Source: Polyangium spumosum (GTDB taxonomy: Bacteria; Myxococcota_A; Polyangia; Polyangiales; Polyangiaceae). From it: a stretch of 64,000 bases of DNA. The translations under genes were made by a program, and so were the position numbers. The notes below the pieces were generated by a model. It was not told the DNA's origin, made no database searches, and saw only the letters and a list, made by a program, of their open reading frames with translations. This document shows positions 8,658 to 16,567 of the stretch, piece after piece. Every line of letters starts with the position of its first letter. The first letter of the stretch is position 1. Where the stretch lies: assembly GCF_009649845.1 (NCBI RefSeq), contig NZ_WJIE01000001.1, forward strand, positions 62,001-126,000. The letters run 5' to 3'.

Positions 8658-9689
8658 TCAGAACGTGAGCGCCAGCTTGCCGACCGTGCCGCCGCCTTCG
8701 AGCGCGCGGTGCGCGTCGGCCACGCGCTCGGCGGGGAACGTCGTCACGGGCGGCGGCGTGATCCGGCCCTCGTCGATCCACCCGAGCAGCTTCGTCATGT
8801 ATTCGCGGAGCAGATCCTCGCGGTGGAAGAGGTACGAGAGGTTGAACGCGAGCACGCTCTTGTTGTCGTTCGTCAGGTCGAGCGGGTTGTACCGGGGCGT
8901 GCGCAGCCAATCGACGGCGAGCTTGATCCAGTTCGGCCGTCCGCCCTTGCGCGGCATCATCGTGTGGAAGCCGTACACGACGAGTTTCCCCGACGGGGCG
9001 AGGTGGCGGTAGCTCTGGCCGAGCGTCTCCACGCCGTTCGCGTCGAGCGCGACGTCGTAGCCCTCGGGCGCGAGCCGCTCGGCCACGGCCCAGAGCGGCT
9101 CGACGCTCTTGTCGATGACCGCGTCGGCCCCGAGCTTGCGCGCGACGGCGACCTTGTGGCTCGCGCCGACGACGCCGATCACGCGGCACCCCGCGATCTT
9201 CCCGAGCTCGACGAGCGCGCTGCCCACGCCGCCGGCCGCCGAGTGGACGAGCACGTTCATGCCGGGCCGCACGTTCGCGAGGTCGAAGAGCGCGTGATAC
9301 GCGGTCAGGAACACCGCGGGGAAGCCGGCGGCCTCGGCCACGGAAAAACCCTTCGGGAGCGGGAAGACCTGATGCGCGGGGACGCAGACGCGGCTCCCGT
9401 AGCCGCCGAAGCGGGTGACGGCGAAGACGGGCGCGCCGGGCGCGGGGCCCTCCGTGTTTGGCCCGAGCGCCGCGACCTTGCCCGCGACCTCGAAGCCGGG
9501 CGTGATGGGCCAGCCGACGTATTTCTTCGCCGACTCGTAGAGGCCCATCCGCACGATACAATCGGCGTAGTTCACGCCCGCGGCCTCGACGTCGACGAGG
9601 ATCTCGCCGGGCCCGGGGCTGGGATCCGGATGCTCTTCGAGCTTCAGACGATCGTAGCTGCCGGGCCCGTGGATCACGACCTTCCGCAT
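8658..9689 (-). CDS. NADPH:quinone-oxidoreductase-like zinc-independent MDR protein
   Basis: A 343-residue medium-chain dehydrogenase/reductase. The N-terminal GroES-like part contains GVNYADCIVRMGLY. The Rossmann part has the cofactor motif VHSAAGGVGSALVELGK near residue 155. The Cys ligands of the structural zinc are absent, as in quinone oxidoreductases and the VAT-1 group, which it resembles around AEAAGFPAVFLTAYHALFDL. Likely reaction: NADPH-dependent reduction of a quinone or enone. The physiological substrate is unknown. It is transcribed alone, convergent with the peroxidase gene. Confidence 0.82.
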   Translation of the reverse strand: MRKVVIHGPGSYDRLKLEEHPDPSPGPGEILVDVEAAGVNYADCIVRMGLYESAKKYVGWPITPGFEVAGKVAALGPNTEGPAPGAPVFAVTRFGGYGSRVCVPAHQVFPLPKGFSVAEAAGFPAVFLTAYHALFDLANVRPGMNVLVHSAAGGVGSALVELGKIAGCRVIGVVGASHKVAVARKLGADAVIDKSVEPLWAVAERLAPEGYDVALDANGVETLGQSYRHLAPSGKLVVYGFHTMMPRKGGRPNWIKLAVDWLRTPRYNPLDLTNDNKSVLAFNLSYLFHREDLLREYMTKLLGWIDEGRITPPPVTTFPAERVADAHRALEGGGTVGKLALTF

Positions 9690-9718
9690 GACGAGCGGAG
9701 GTTATCCCGCGAGCGAGC

Positions 9719-11128
9719 TCAGGGCGAGGTCTTGCCGACGGGCAGCGCGACGATCGTCTTCACGCTCCGCGCGGCCGGGTCGAAGAACACGATGTCGTTC
9801 GAGTCCCCGTCGTCGAGCACGAGGCGGTCACGCGTGGGCAGGATGTTCACGTGCTCGGGGCTGAACGTCGTCGGGATCGCCTCGATCTCGCCCGCCGCGA
9901 GGTCGAGCCGGAAGAGCGACTGATCGTCGACGATCCACATCTCCTTGCGGCCGACGCGGCTGACGAACTCGTCGAGGCCGACGCCGGGGCCTTCCATCTG
10001 CGTGGATCTGTCCTGGTCCACGTCGTAGAGCACGAGCCGCTGATCGCCGTTCGAGGAGCCGACGACCACGAAGTTGCCGTCGCGGCTCACGAAGTACGAG
10101 ATGCCGCCCTCGAGGGTCACGGGCTCGGGATCGACCTCGAGCGTCGCGGCGTCGACGAGCCAGAGCTCCTGGTTGCCGTTCATGTCCTGATCGCCGTACG
10201 ACACGATCGTCGAGCCGTCGGGCGTGAAGCCCACGGGCCCACGCGCGCCGGGGACGGCGCGTATCTCCTGCGTCGTCGTGTCGAGCACGAGCAGCTCGTG
10301 CGTGTAGACGATCTCGTCGTTCGGCTGCACCTCGGCCTTGCGCACGGGGAAGACGACGTACTTGTCGTCCGGGCTCGTGCCGACCCACGTGAACGAGGCG
10401 CCGAGATCCCACGCGACGTTCGGCACCTCGATGTCGAACACGCGGTTCGGCCAGAACGCCGAGCCCGGCTCCTTCTCGAAGCCGAGGATGGTGAGCTCCT
10501 GCATCGACCACGCGAGGAGGCGCGCCCGCGGCGTGGGCGTGCCTTGGTCGTAAAAGACGATCGCCACGAGCGTGTCGCTCCCGTTCAGGAACATGGCCTC
10601 GAGCCACTCGCCGTCGTGCGGGATCACGTGCTTCGCGAGCGTCTCGGCCTCGAGGACGTGGATCGGGAACTGCTGCGAGGTGTTGTCGGCGACGCCGATG
10701 AACTTGCGGCTCGGGCTCATGCGAGTGCCGTGGTAGCGGACGTCGAGCTCCACGCTCTTCTTCAGCGTGAGCGTCTCGTGATCGAAGAGGTCGAGCCGAT
10801 CCTTGTTGTTCTCCTCGCTCATGACGAGCAGGCCCGACGCCGGGAAGAGCAGCCGCGGATCGTCGCGGCCCGTGAGATCCGCGGCCTCTCGCACGAGGCC
10901 CGTGTCGGGATCGATCGCGAAGAGGGTCTTCGCGGGGATCTGGCCGGGCGTGCTCGTGTCGTCCGTCTCGCTGGCGAGCACGAACGACGTCTCCGTGCGG
11001 TCGTCGACGGCGATGGCGCCGTTGCCGAGCCACGTGTCCTGGCCCGGGTTGTTCTCGCCGAACGAGAGGCCCGTACAGCCGGTGAGGGCGAGCGTCGAGA
11101 CGAGGGCGAGGTAGGGAAGTCGAAGCAT
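9719..11128 (-). CDS. Lipoprotein with beta-propeller-like repeats
   Basis: The 469-residue protein begins with a signal peptide and lipobox (TLALTGC, Cys17), so it should be anchored in the envelope. The rest is a series of TolB/WD-like blades, seen as recurring segments such as LFAIDPDTG, LVLDTTTQEI, LWLVDAATLEV and LVLYDVDQD, each followed by short strands. No catalytic residues are evident, and a scaffold or ligand-binding role is the usual inference. AGGAGG lies seven bases before the ATG, supporting the start. It follows the rtcB-prfH-164aa unit on the same strand after 124 bases, so read-through expression is possible but not implied by function. Confidence 0.7.
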   Translation of the reverse strand: MLRLPYLALVSTLALTGCTGLSFGENNPGQDTWLGNGAIAVDDRTETSFVLASETDDTSTPGQIPAKTLFAIDPDTGLVREAADLTGRDDPRLLFPASGLLVMSEENNKDRLDLFDHETLTLKKSVELDVRYHGTRMSPSRKFIGVADNTSQQFPIHVLEAETLAKHVIPHDGEWLEAMFLNGSDTLVAIVFYDQGTPTPRARLLAWSMQELTILGFEKEPGSAFWPNRVFDIEVPNVAWDLGASFTWVGTSPDDKYVVFPVRKAEVQPNDEIVYTHELLVLDTTTQEIRAVPGARGPVGFTPDGSTIVSYGDQDMNGNQELWLVDAATLEVDPEPVTLEGGISYFVSRDGNFVVVGSSNGDQRLVLYDVDQDRSTQMEGPGVGLDEFVSRVGRKEMWIVDDQSLFRLDLAAGEIEAIPTTFSPEHVNILPTRDRLVLDDGDSNDIVFFDPAARSVKTIVALPVGKTSP

Positions 11129-11252
11129 GACAAGTCCTCCTGAATGCGCGTCGCGCGGCCGCCGCGGTCTTCAAGAAGAATGCCATCCGGGCGCGTTTCG
11201 CGGATGTCCGCTCCGCGTCGAGGCGTCATCGCCGCGACGCCTGACAGCGACG

Positions 11253-11747
11253 TCATGCCCCGCGCGAACGCTTCTTCCTTCGCAGGTGCGCCTCGGCGAC
11301 GGAGCAGAGCAGGCCCGTCCGCGGGCAAACGTAAAAGGATTGCCAGGGGCCGTGGCTCCGGAGCGGGTAAAACACATCCCGCCGCGGGCCGTTGCCCTCG
11401 GGGCTGTGCGGGACGCCGTCGATCATGACGGGGTTGCGTTCGACGAACTGGAGCACGTGATCGAAGACGTGCTTCTGCACGGCGCTGCTCGGCGAGAGGT
11501 GGGCGCGGATCTCCGACCAGACGGCGTCCCACGGGCGGCCCACGCGGCGCGCGAGGAAGCGCCGCAGCGGGGCGAAGTTCTCGGAGAGCACGCGCGTCTG
11601 GCCGCGGTACTTCATGCCCTCCTTGAGCGGCGCGGCCTCGGGATCGGCCTTCATCCGCGTCGCATACCGCCCCTTGCCCGCGCCGCGCCCGCGGCCCCAG
11701 TCGTACCGCGGTCGCTCGATGATGAGCTCGAACATGTCCTTTCGCAT
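11253..11747 (-). CDS. Unnamed conserved protein, third gene of the rtcB-prfH unit
   Basis: The protein has 164 residues. The N-terminus is strongly basic (MRKDMFELIIERPRYDWGRG and a run of Arg/Lys/Gly to about 32). A middle segment NFAPLRRFLARRVGRPWDAV (about 56-75) is followed by a helical part and DGVPH. The C-terminus has FYVCPRTGLLC, a CX6C pair that could bind metal, and ends RRKKRSRGA. Proteins with the same RVGRPWD core occur in myxobacteria and planctomycetes to my recollection, but I know no function. It starts 19 bases after the prfH stop on the same strand, so it should be induced with rtcB and prfH. Basic termini and context suggest an RNA- or ribosome-binding partner (inference). 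Confidence 0.72.
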   Translation of the reverse strand: MRKDMFELIIERPRYDWGRGRGAGKGRYATRMKADPEAAPLKEGMKYRGQTRVLSENFAPLRRFLARRVGRPWDAVWSEIRAHLSPSSAVQKHVFDHVLQFVERNPVMIDGVPHSPEGNGPRRDVFYPLRSHGPWQSFYVCPRTGLLCSVAEAHLRRKKRSRGA

Positions 11748-11766
11748 CTCGTCTCCTCCCTGAACA

Positions 11767-12405
11767 TCAGCGCAACACGAGCGCGCCCTCGTGCGAGAGC
11801 ACGTACGAGCGCACGGGCGCGCCGCGCTCGAGCCGCGCGTGCGACGACCAGCGCTGCGCCTCCTTCGCGGCCGCCGCGGCCATCACCCGCTTCCGCAAGA
11901 GCGCCGCGATCCGCGCGAGCGCCCGTCGCAGGTTCGCCCGCTGCGATCGCTCGTCCGTGACGCGCACGACGATCCCCGAAGGCACGTGCCTCGCGCGGAC
12001 CGCCGTCTCCGTCTTGTTCACGTTTTGCCCGCCGGGGCCGCTCGCGCGCATGGTCGTGATCTCCACGTCACGCGGGTCGATCGTCGCCCCGTCGTCCACA
12101 CAGGCGCCCTCGTCCTCGTGCACCACGACGGACACGAACCAGCGCTTGCGCGAGGCCTTCCCGCGGTCGGGGCTACGCGCGACGAGCGCGTGTGTGCCCA
12201 CCTCGCTCGCGAGCAGCGCCGCGTCCCCGGCGACGACGAGCTCCACCGAACGTGGCGCGTCCTCGTCGCCGTGGCTCACGGTCTCCTCGACGACGAGGCC
12301 ACGCGCCTCGCAGAGCTCGGCCAGCCGGGCCGCGAGCAGCGCGACGAACCTGCGCACCTCGACAGGCCCGTAACCGGCCGTGATCTGCACGAGCGTCTTG
12401 CTCAC
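11767..12405 (-). CDS. prfH: Peptide chain release factor homologue PrfH (rescue of damaged ribosomes)
   Basis: A 212-residue release-factor-like protein with the GGQ motif at 125-127 in RASGPGGQNVNKTETAVRA and the downstream RVTDERSQRANLRRAL typical of PrfH. It lacks the codon-recognition domain of RF1/RF2. Known PrfH proteins act with RtcB2 on ribosomes whose 16S rRNA decoding centre has been cut: PrfH releases the stalled peptide and RtcB reseals the RNA. The GTG start overlaps the rtcB stop (GTGA), so translation is coupled and the two proteins are made together. The longer open frame upstream (to 12879) is antisense-type coding inside rtcB and is rejected. Confidence 0.92.
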   Translation of the reverse strand: MSKTLVQITAGYGPVEVRRFVALLAARLAELCEARGLVVEETVSHGDEDAPRSVELVVAGDAALLASEVGTHALVARSPDRGKASRKRWFVSVVVHEDEGACVDDGATIDPRDVEITTMRASGPGGQNVNKTETAVRARHVPSGIVVRVTDERSQRANLRRALARIAALLRKRVMAAAAAKEAQRWSSHARLERGAPVRSYVLSHEGALVLR

Positions 12406-13640
12406 TGCTTCACCGTCACGACCGGCACGAGCGAGGCGATCGGCGAGGCGAGGCCCTCGTCGCAGAGGCTCGCGACCACGGGCTCGATCGGCTTGTACGC
12501 GTCGGGGTGCTCCTCGTAGAGCAGGTCCGTGTCGTCGCAGACGATACGGCCGCCGAGCGCCGTGCGGCCGAGCTCGGCGCGTTTGTACCGCGCGGCGAGC
12601 TTCGACCGCGCCTCGGTGCGCGTCATGCGGCGGCCCGCGCCGTGCGCGACCGACGCGAGCGCGCCCTCGTGCCCGCTGCCGACGAGCACCCAGGAGGGCG
12701 CGCCGCGGCTGCCGAGCACGACCGTGGCCTCGCCGCGGCTCGCGGGCGCGGCGCCCTTGCGGTGGATCCACACGGGTCGCCCGCCGATCTCCTCGCGCCG
12801 GATCGTGTTGTGCACGATGTCGACCGCGCCGCGCACCTTGTCCCTCCGCAGGGCCGCGAGCGCGCGGAGCAGCCGGCAAGCCACGAGGAAGCGGTTCGCC
12901 TGCGCGAACCGCACCGCGCCCGCGAGGTCGCCGAGGTAGGCGTCGATCGCCTCGCCCATGAGGACCACGTCGCCCCAGCGCCGCCCGATCTGCGCGCCGA
13001 GCCCACGCGATCCCGTGTGCGCGAGCGCGACGAGGCTGCCTTTTTCGAGGCCCATCACGTCCGCGCGGGCCTCGTCGCGCACCTCGGCGACGCGCGTGAT
13101 CTCGGCGAAGTGGTTGCCGCTGCCGATGCTGCCGAGCGCGCGGCCGTGCGAGGGATCGCGGTAGGCGGAAGGATCACCGCTCGGGCCGAGATCGAGCTCG
13201 CGCTCGCGCTCGGCCATCGCGGCGATGTCGTCCGGCACGCCCGCGACCCCGGCGAGGCCCTTCGCGCCCTCGCGCCAGCAGGCGTCGAAGACCTCGAGCG
13301 GATCGCAGTCCTCGAGCGGCTCCTCGTCCATCGCGGCGCGGACGCGGCGCTCGAGTTTGTCCACGGCGCGCGGGGACGCGGTCGTGGCGAAGAGGAGCAC
13401 GCCGCAGCCGGCGTCGCCGCCGACGAGGTACGGCAAGACGCGCTCCTCGAAGGCGAACGCGGCGCCGATGGGGCCGCGCCCGGCGTGGAGATCGGGCATG
13501 CCCGCGGCGCGCACGCAGCCGGGCAGCTCGGCGACGCGCGTGAACTGCGTGATCGCGTCGCCCTCCATCCAGACGTCGGGGCGGGCGAAGATGCGGGCGT
13601 GCGGGGGGAGGGAAGGTTCGGGGAAAAAAGTAGTGCCCAT
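12402..13640 (-). CDS. rtcB: RNA-splicing ligase RtcB, PrfH-associated type
   Basis: A GTP- and Mn-dependent ligase that joins RNA 3'-phosphate or 2',3'-cyclic phosphate ends to 5'-OH ends. In the 412 residues, the metal-binding segments GMPDLHAGRGPIG (47-59) and GGDAGCG (74-80, Cys79) are present. SGNHFAE lies near 173, and the guanylylated His is His333 in AHGAGRR. It is shorter than RtcB1 enzymes and, with prfH directly downstream, fits the RtcB2 group that repairs cleaved 16S rRNA. A -24/-12 promoter at 13685-13701 should give a leader of roughly 35 bases. The ATG at 13640 opens on the conserved N-terminus. Confidence 0.94.
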   Translation of the reverse strand: MGTTFFPEPSLPPHARIFARPDVWMEGDAITQFTRVAELPGCVRAAGMPDLHAGRGPIGAAFAFEERVLPYLVGGDAGCGVLLFATTASPRAVDKLERRVRAAMDEEPLEDCDPLEVFDACWREGAKGLAGVAGVPDDIAAMAERERELDLGPSGDPSAYRDPSHGRALGSIGSGNHFAEITRVAEVRDEARADVMGLEKGSLVALAHTGSRGLGAQIGRRWGDVVLMGEAIDAYLGDLAGAVRFAQANRFLVACRLLRALAALRRDKVRGAVDIVHNTIRREEIGGRPVWIHRKGAAPASRGEATVVLGSRGAPSWVLVGSGHEGALASVAHGAGRRMTRTEARSKLAARYKRAELGRTALGGRIVCDDTDLLYEEHPDAYKPIEPVVASLCDEGLASPIASLVPVVTVKQ

Positions 13641-13684
13641 GGCAGGTATCTCGAATCGTCGTTGATTGACTTCGCCACCCCGTA

Positions 13685-13701
13685 TTGCGCGAACCGTGCC
13701 A
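13685..13701 (-). promoter_or_regulatory. Sigma-54 (-24/-12) promoter of rtcB-prfH
   Basis: Read on the minus strand the site is TGGCACGGTTCGCGCAA: a perfect TGGCACG -24 element, and a GC doublet exactly ten bases after the GG. The -12 element is GCGCA rather than TTGCA. Transcription would begin near 13675, about 35 bases before the rtcB ATG. The divergent gene encodes a sigma-54 activator with GAFTGA, so promoter and activator fit. Confidence 0.85.
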
Positions 13702-13742
13702 GCCCGATTTGCCCGGAAATTCGACCGTGGGCCCGGTCGGAT

Positions 13743-13801
13743 GGTGCATCGTGCATCAGAACGATGGTGCAGACCGCATCACCCGTGGTGTACGATGCAC
13801 C
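13743..13801. promoter_or_regulatory. Palindromic upstream activator sites between rtcB and the rtcR-like gene
   Basis: GGTGCATCGT (13743-13752) and its exact complement ACGATGCACC (13792-13801) form a 10-bp inverted repeat. GATGGTGCA also recurs at 13740-13748 and 13763-13771. The elements lie about 45-100 bases upstream of the -24 element, the usual place for sigma-54 activator binding. The right arm overlaps the ATG proposed for the activator gene, so bound activator could also control its own expression. Confidence 0.6.
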
Positions 13802-15336
13802 AGGTGAAGCGGGCGCTCATCACGTGGTCGGATGCGGGCGTGACGGGCCCCGTGCCCTCGCATCAGGTGGCGCGGCCGGCGAGTGATCGGGGGCCGGTGC
13901 TCCGGCTGCTCGACCACACGGAGGGCCGCTACGAGGCCGCGTGGGTGCTGACGATCCCGCAGGGCGAGACGCCCGCCCGCTCGCTCTGCCGATCCCTCGA
14001 GGCGCGCGCGCCGAAGGTCGAGCTCTGCGTGATCGACGCCGACGATCCGACCGACTACGGCAAGCTCTTTCGCCTGCTCGGCCCGGTCGTGGAGCGCGCG
14101 AAGGCGGAGCTCGTCGGCGCCGGCCTCGCGCTCGACGTCCTGCTCTCGGCGGGCACGCCGCAGGCGCAGACGCTCTGGGTGATCCTGGTGCAAGCGGGCC
14201 TCTTGCCCGCGCGGATGCTCCAGGTGATCCCGCCTGCGTTCGTGCCCGTGCCGCACCCGAAGGCGGTGCGGGAGGTGCGGCTCGACATCGAGGGCTTCCC
14301 CGAGATCCGCGCGATGCGCGACGAGCTCTTGCGCCTGCGGGCCGCCGCGCAGAAGGGCGCGTCGTCGTTGCTCGGCGAGAGCGCGCCGATGGTGGAGCTG
14401 CGGGCGAAGATCGAGCGGGTCGCGGCGAGCGACGCGCCGGTGCTCGTGCTGGGTGAGACGGGCACGGGCAAGGAGCTCTGCGCGCGGGAGATCCACGCGC
14501 TCTCGCCGCGCAAGGACGGGCCCTTCGTGGCGGAGAACTGCTCGGTGTTCGCGGAGGGCGTGCTGTCGAGCGAGCTCTTCGGGCACGAGGCGGGCGCGTT
14601 CACGGGCGCGGGCAAGCGGCGGCGGGGCGTGTTCGAGCAGGCGCACGGCGGCACGCTTTTCCTCGACGAGATCGGCGAGATGCAGCCGCGGGTGCAAGCG
14701 GCGCTCCTGCGCGTGCTGCAGGAGGGGACGTTGCGGCGCGTGGGCGGCGAGGCTCGGGTGGACGTCGACGTGCGGATCGTGGCCGCGACGCACCGGGATC
14801 TCGGGGCGCTGGTGAAGGCGGGCGCGTTCCGGGAGGATCTCTACTATCGATTGCGCGGGGCGACGCTCTTGGTGCCGCCGCTGCGGGCGCGGCCGGGGGA
14901 CGTGGAGCGGCTCGTGGAGTCGTTCCTGTCGGAGATCCGCGCGAAAAAAGGCGGGCGGCGGCTCCGCGTGACGCGCGAGGCCATGCGCGCGCTCGCGAGC
15001 CACGTATGGCCGGGCAACGTGCGCGAGCTGCGCGCCGAGGTGATGCGGTGGGTGGTGTTCTGCGATGACGTGGTGAACGTGTCGGATCTCGCCCCGGAGA
15101 TCCGGAGCGGAGGCGGCAGCGTCAGCACGAGCGGAGGCGGGACCGAGGGCGAGAGCGGCGGCGACGTGCGGCCTCTGCGGGACGTGGTCGAGGCCGCCGA
15201 GCGAGCGGCCCTCGCGAGCGCGCTCGTGGCGGAGGAGGGCAACCTGAGCCGCGCCGCGCGGGCCCTCGGGATCGACAGGAACACGCTGAAGCGGAAGATG
15301 CGGGCCTTCGGGATGGCCGGGGACGACGAAGGGTAG
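13795..15336 (+). CDS. rtcR: RtcR-like CARF-domain sigma-54-dependent transcription activator
   Basis: A 513-residue activator of sigma-54 RNA polymerase. Residues 1-185 form a CARF/Rossmann-like sensor with SAGTPQAQT (118-126), the ligand-loop position in nucleotide-sensing CARF domains. The AAA+ domain has Walker A GETGTGKE (220-227), GAFTGA (267-272) and Walker B LFLDEIGEM (288-296). A Fis-type helix-turn-helix (NLSRAARALGIDRNTLKRKM) ends the protein. By analogy with E. coli RtcR, RNA fragments with 2',3'-cyclic phosphate are the likely inducer. ATG 13795 opens MHQVKRALITW; GTG 13804 is an alternative that leaves the operator arm outside the gene. It is divergent from rtcB. Confidence 0.9.
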   Translation: MHQVKRALITWSDAGVTGPVPSHQVARPASDRGPVLRLLDHTEGRYEAAWVLTIPQGETPARSLCRSLEARAPKVELCVIDADDPTDYGKLFRLLGPVVERAKAELVGAGLALDVLLSAGTPQAQTLWVILVQAGLLPARMLQVIPPAFVPVPHPKAVREVRLDIEGFPEIRAMRDELLRLRAAAQKGASSLLGESAPMVELRAKIERVAASDAPVLVLGETGTGKELCAREIHALSPRKDGPFVAENCSVFAEGVLSSELFGHEAGAFTGAGKRRRGVFEQAHGGTLFLDEIGEMQPRVQAALLRVLQEGTLRRVGGEARVDVDVRIVAATHRDLGALVKAGAFREDLYYRLRGATLLVPPLRARPGDVERLVESFLSEIRAKKGGRRLRVTREAMRALASHVWPGNVRELRAEVMRWVVFCDDVVNVSDLAPEIRSGGGSVSTSGGGTEGESGGDVRPLRDVVEAAERAALASALVAEEGNLSRAARALGIDRNTLKRKMRAFGMAGDDEG

Positions 15337-15354
15337 GCGGGAAGAGCCGCTCGA

Positions 15355-15711
15355 TCAGAACCGGATGCCGTCGCGCGCCGAGGCCGCGTCGATGCACGAG
15401 AAGAGGGCTCCTCGTTCGTCGCCGCACCGATCGTTGTTGTTCTCGTCTTCGGTCGAGAAGCGGGCTTCACGCGCGTCGCACGTGCCCTGCTCCTCGACGC
15501 AGACCGTGTACGTCGTCCAGGCGTCGCCGCAGCCGTAGGCGTCTGCCACGTCCTCCTGCGTCGCGAGGTCGTTGCACGTCCGGATCTCGGTCTCGTCGCT
15601 GCAGTGCTCGCACTCGCAGATGACGCCGCAGACGACCTGCGCCCGGGAGCAGCCCACGGCGCCGGCCAGGCCCAGGAAGAGGAAGGTATTCAAGAGGATC
15701 GTTCGAATCAT
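15355..15711 (-). CDS. Small Cys-rich lipoprotein, second copy of type B
   Basis: The 118-residue precursor has lipobox AVGC (Cys21) and a Cys-rich mature part with the pattern RAQVVCGVICECEHCSD, a central YGCGDAWTTYTVC and a C-terminal ENNNDRCGDE...CIDAASARDG. It is a clear paralogue of the protein at 16194-16553: AQV-C, CEHCSD/CQHCSD, ADxYGC, DAW, GTCD, ENN-DRCG and AASA-DG all match. Even Cys spacing suggests disulphides in the envelope. It follows a type A lipoprotein by 13 bases, exactly as the other B copy does. No function is known. Confidence 0.75.
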   Translation of the reverse strand: MIRTILLNTFLFLGLAGAVGCSRAQVVCGVICECEHCSDETEIRTCNDLATQEDVADAYGCGDAWTTYTVCVEEQGTCDAREARFSTEDENNNDRCGDERGALFSCIDAASARDGIRF

Positions 15712-15724
15712 GGTCCTACCTCCT

Positions 15725-16123
15725 TCAGTTGCAGCGCGAATACGCGGCCTGCTCGGCCTCGCAGGTGTCCCGCTGCGCCTCGGGGATGGCGTAGGCCTTC
15801 AGGGAACACAGACCATTGCTGCAGACGGCCGGGCCGCCGCAGTCCCCGTCGTCCATGCACATCTGCCCCGAGTTCACGCTCGTGCACTCGAGCAGGGGCT
15901 CGGTGCAAGCGGCGAGCGTGTCGAACTCGTCGCCGCAGCCGATGTCGATCGCCGTCTCGCGCTGGCCCTCCGCGGCCACGATGCAGGCGTCGATGTCGGC
16001 CTCGTTGCCGCCCAGGCACGCCTCCTGCGCCTCGCAGACCCCCGCGATGTCGGGCCCGCAGCCCGCCGAGAACGCAAGGGCGACGAGCCCGAGCCCGGCG
16101 TAAAGCAAGTTCTTGGGTTTCAT
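15725..16123 (-). CDS. Small Cys-rich lipoprotein, second copy of type A
   Basis: The 132-residue precursor has lipobox FSAGC (Cys22), then GPDIAGVCEAQEACLGGNEAD and further Cys-containing segments (GCGDEFDTLAACTEPLLEC, MCMDDGDCGG, CSNGLC). It is a paralogue of the protein at 16568-16963, sharing GPDI-x-CEAQEACLGGNEAD, GCG-EFD-L-ACTEPLL and the DDxDC segment. The DxDC...CxxGxC part resembles short EGF-like or Cys-knot folds common in myxobacterial surface proteins. The ATG is preceded by AGGGAG, which can pair in a hairpin at 16127-16144. Function unknown. Confidence 0.75.
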   Translation of the reverse strand: MKPKNLLYAGLGLVALAFSAGCGPDIAGVCEAQEACLGGNEADIDACIVAAEGQRETAIDIGCGDEFDTLAACTEPLLECTSVNSGQMCMDDGDCGGPAVCSNGLCSLKAYAIPEAQRDTCEAEQAAYSRCN

Positions 16124-16126
16124 GGT

Positions 16127-16144
16127 CACTCCCTGGCCGGAGTG
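16127..16144 (-). promoter_or_regulatory. Hairpin overlapping the ribosome binding site of the 15725-16123 gene
   Basis: On the minus strand CACTCC, a six-base loop and GGAGTG end four bases before the ATG at 16123. The right arm contains the Shine-Dalgarno GGAG. Pairing would hide the ribosome site, so this copy of the lipoprotein pair may be translationally controlled. Confidence 0.35.
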
Positions 16145-16193
16145 TAGACGGATCGAGGATGGGGCGTCCATCGGATACAGCCCCGGGGATCCA

Positions 16194-16553
16194 TCAGAAC
16201 CAGTTGCCGTCGTGCGCCGAGGCCGCCTCGATGCAGTCGAGGAGGCCCCGCGCCTCCTTGCCGCACCGGTCCGCGTTGTTCTCTTCCCGCGTCGAGAACA
16301 GGTCGCTGGTCTCGTCGCACGTGCCCTTCTCCTCGTAGCAGACCGTGAAGGCCGTCCAGGCGTCACTGCAACCGTACACGTCCGCCACCTCCTCCCGCGC
16401 GGCGTGAGATTCGCAAACGCGAATCTCGTCATGGTCGCTGCAATGCTGGCACGCGCATTCGAGCTCGCAGATCACCTGCGCGCGGGAAGAGCAGCCAAGG
16501 GCCGCGGCCCCGAGGGAGAGGAGAAGGAGGGTATTCACCAGAAGTCGACGCAT
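16194..16553 (-). CDS. Small Cys-rich lipoprotein, first copy of type B
   Basis: The 119-residue precursor has lipobox AALGC (Cys21). The mature part contains RAQVICELECACQHCSD, ADVYGCSDAW and ENNADRCGKE...CIEAASAHDG, aligning throughout with 15355-15711. The start at 16553 gives a compact signal peptide (MRRLLVNTLLLLSLG) with GAGGAG ten bases upstream. An in-frame ATG at 16571 overlaps the stop of the preceding gene (ATGA) and could couple translation. It stands 14 bases from the type A gene upstream. Confidence 0.75.
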   Translation of the reverse strand: MRRLLVNTLLLLSLGAAALGCSSRAQVICELECACQHCSDHDEIRVCESHAAREEVADVYGCSDAWTAFTVCYEEKGTCDETSDLFSTREENNADRCGKEARGLLDCIEAASAHDGNWF

Positions 16554-16567
16554 GTCTCCGCGGCTCC

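Noticed and set aside
12406-12879. Upstream extension of prfH
   Set aside because: The extension lies inside rtcB in another frame, and the true start overlaps the rtcB stop as GTGA.
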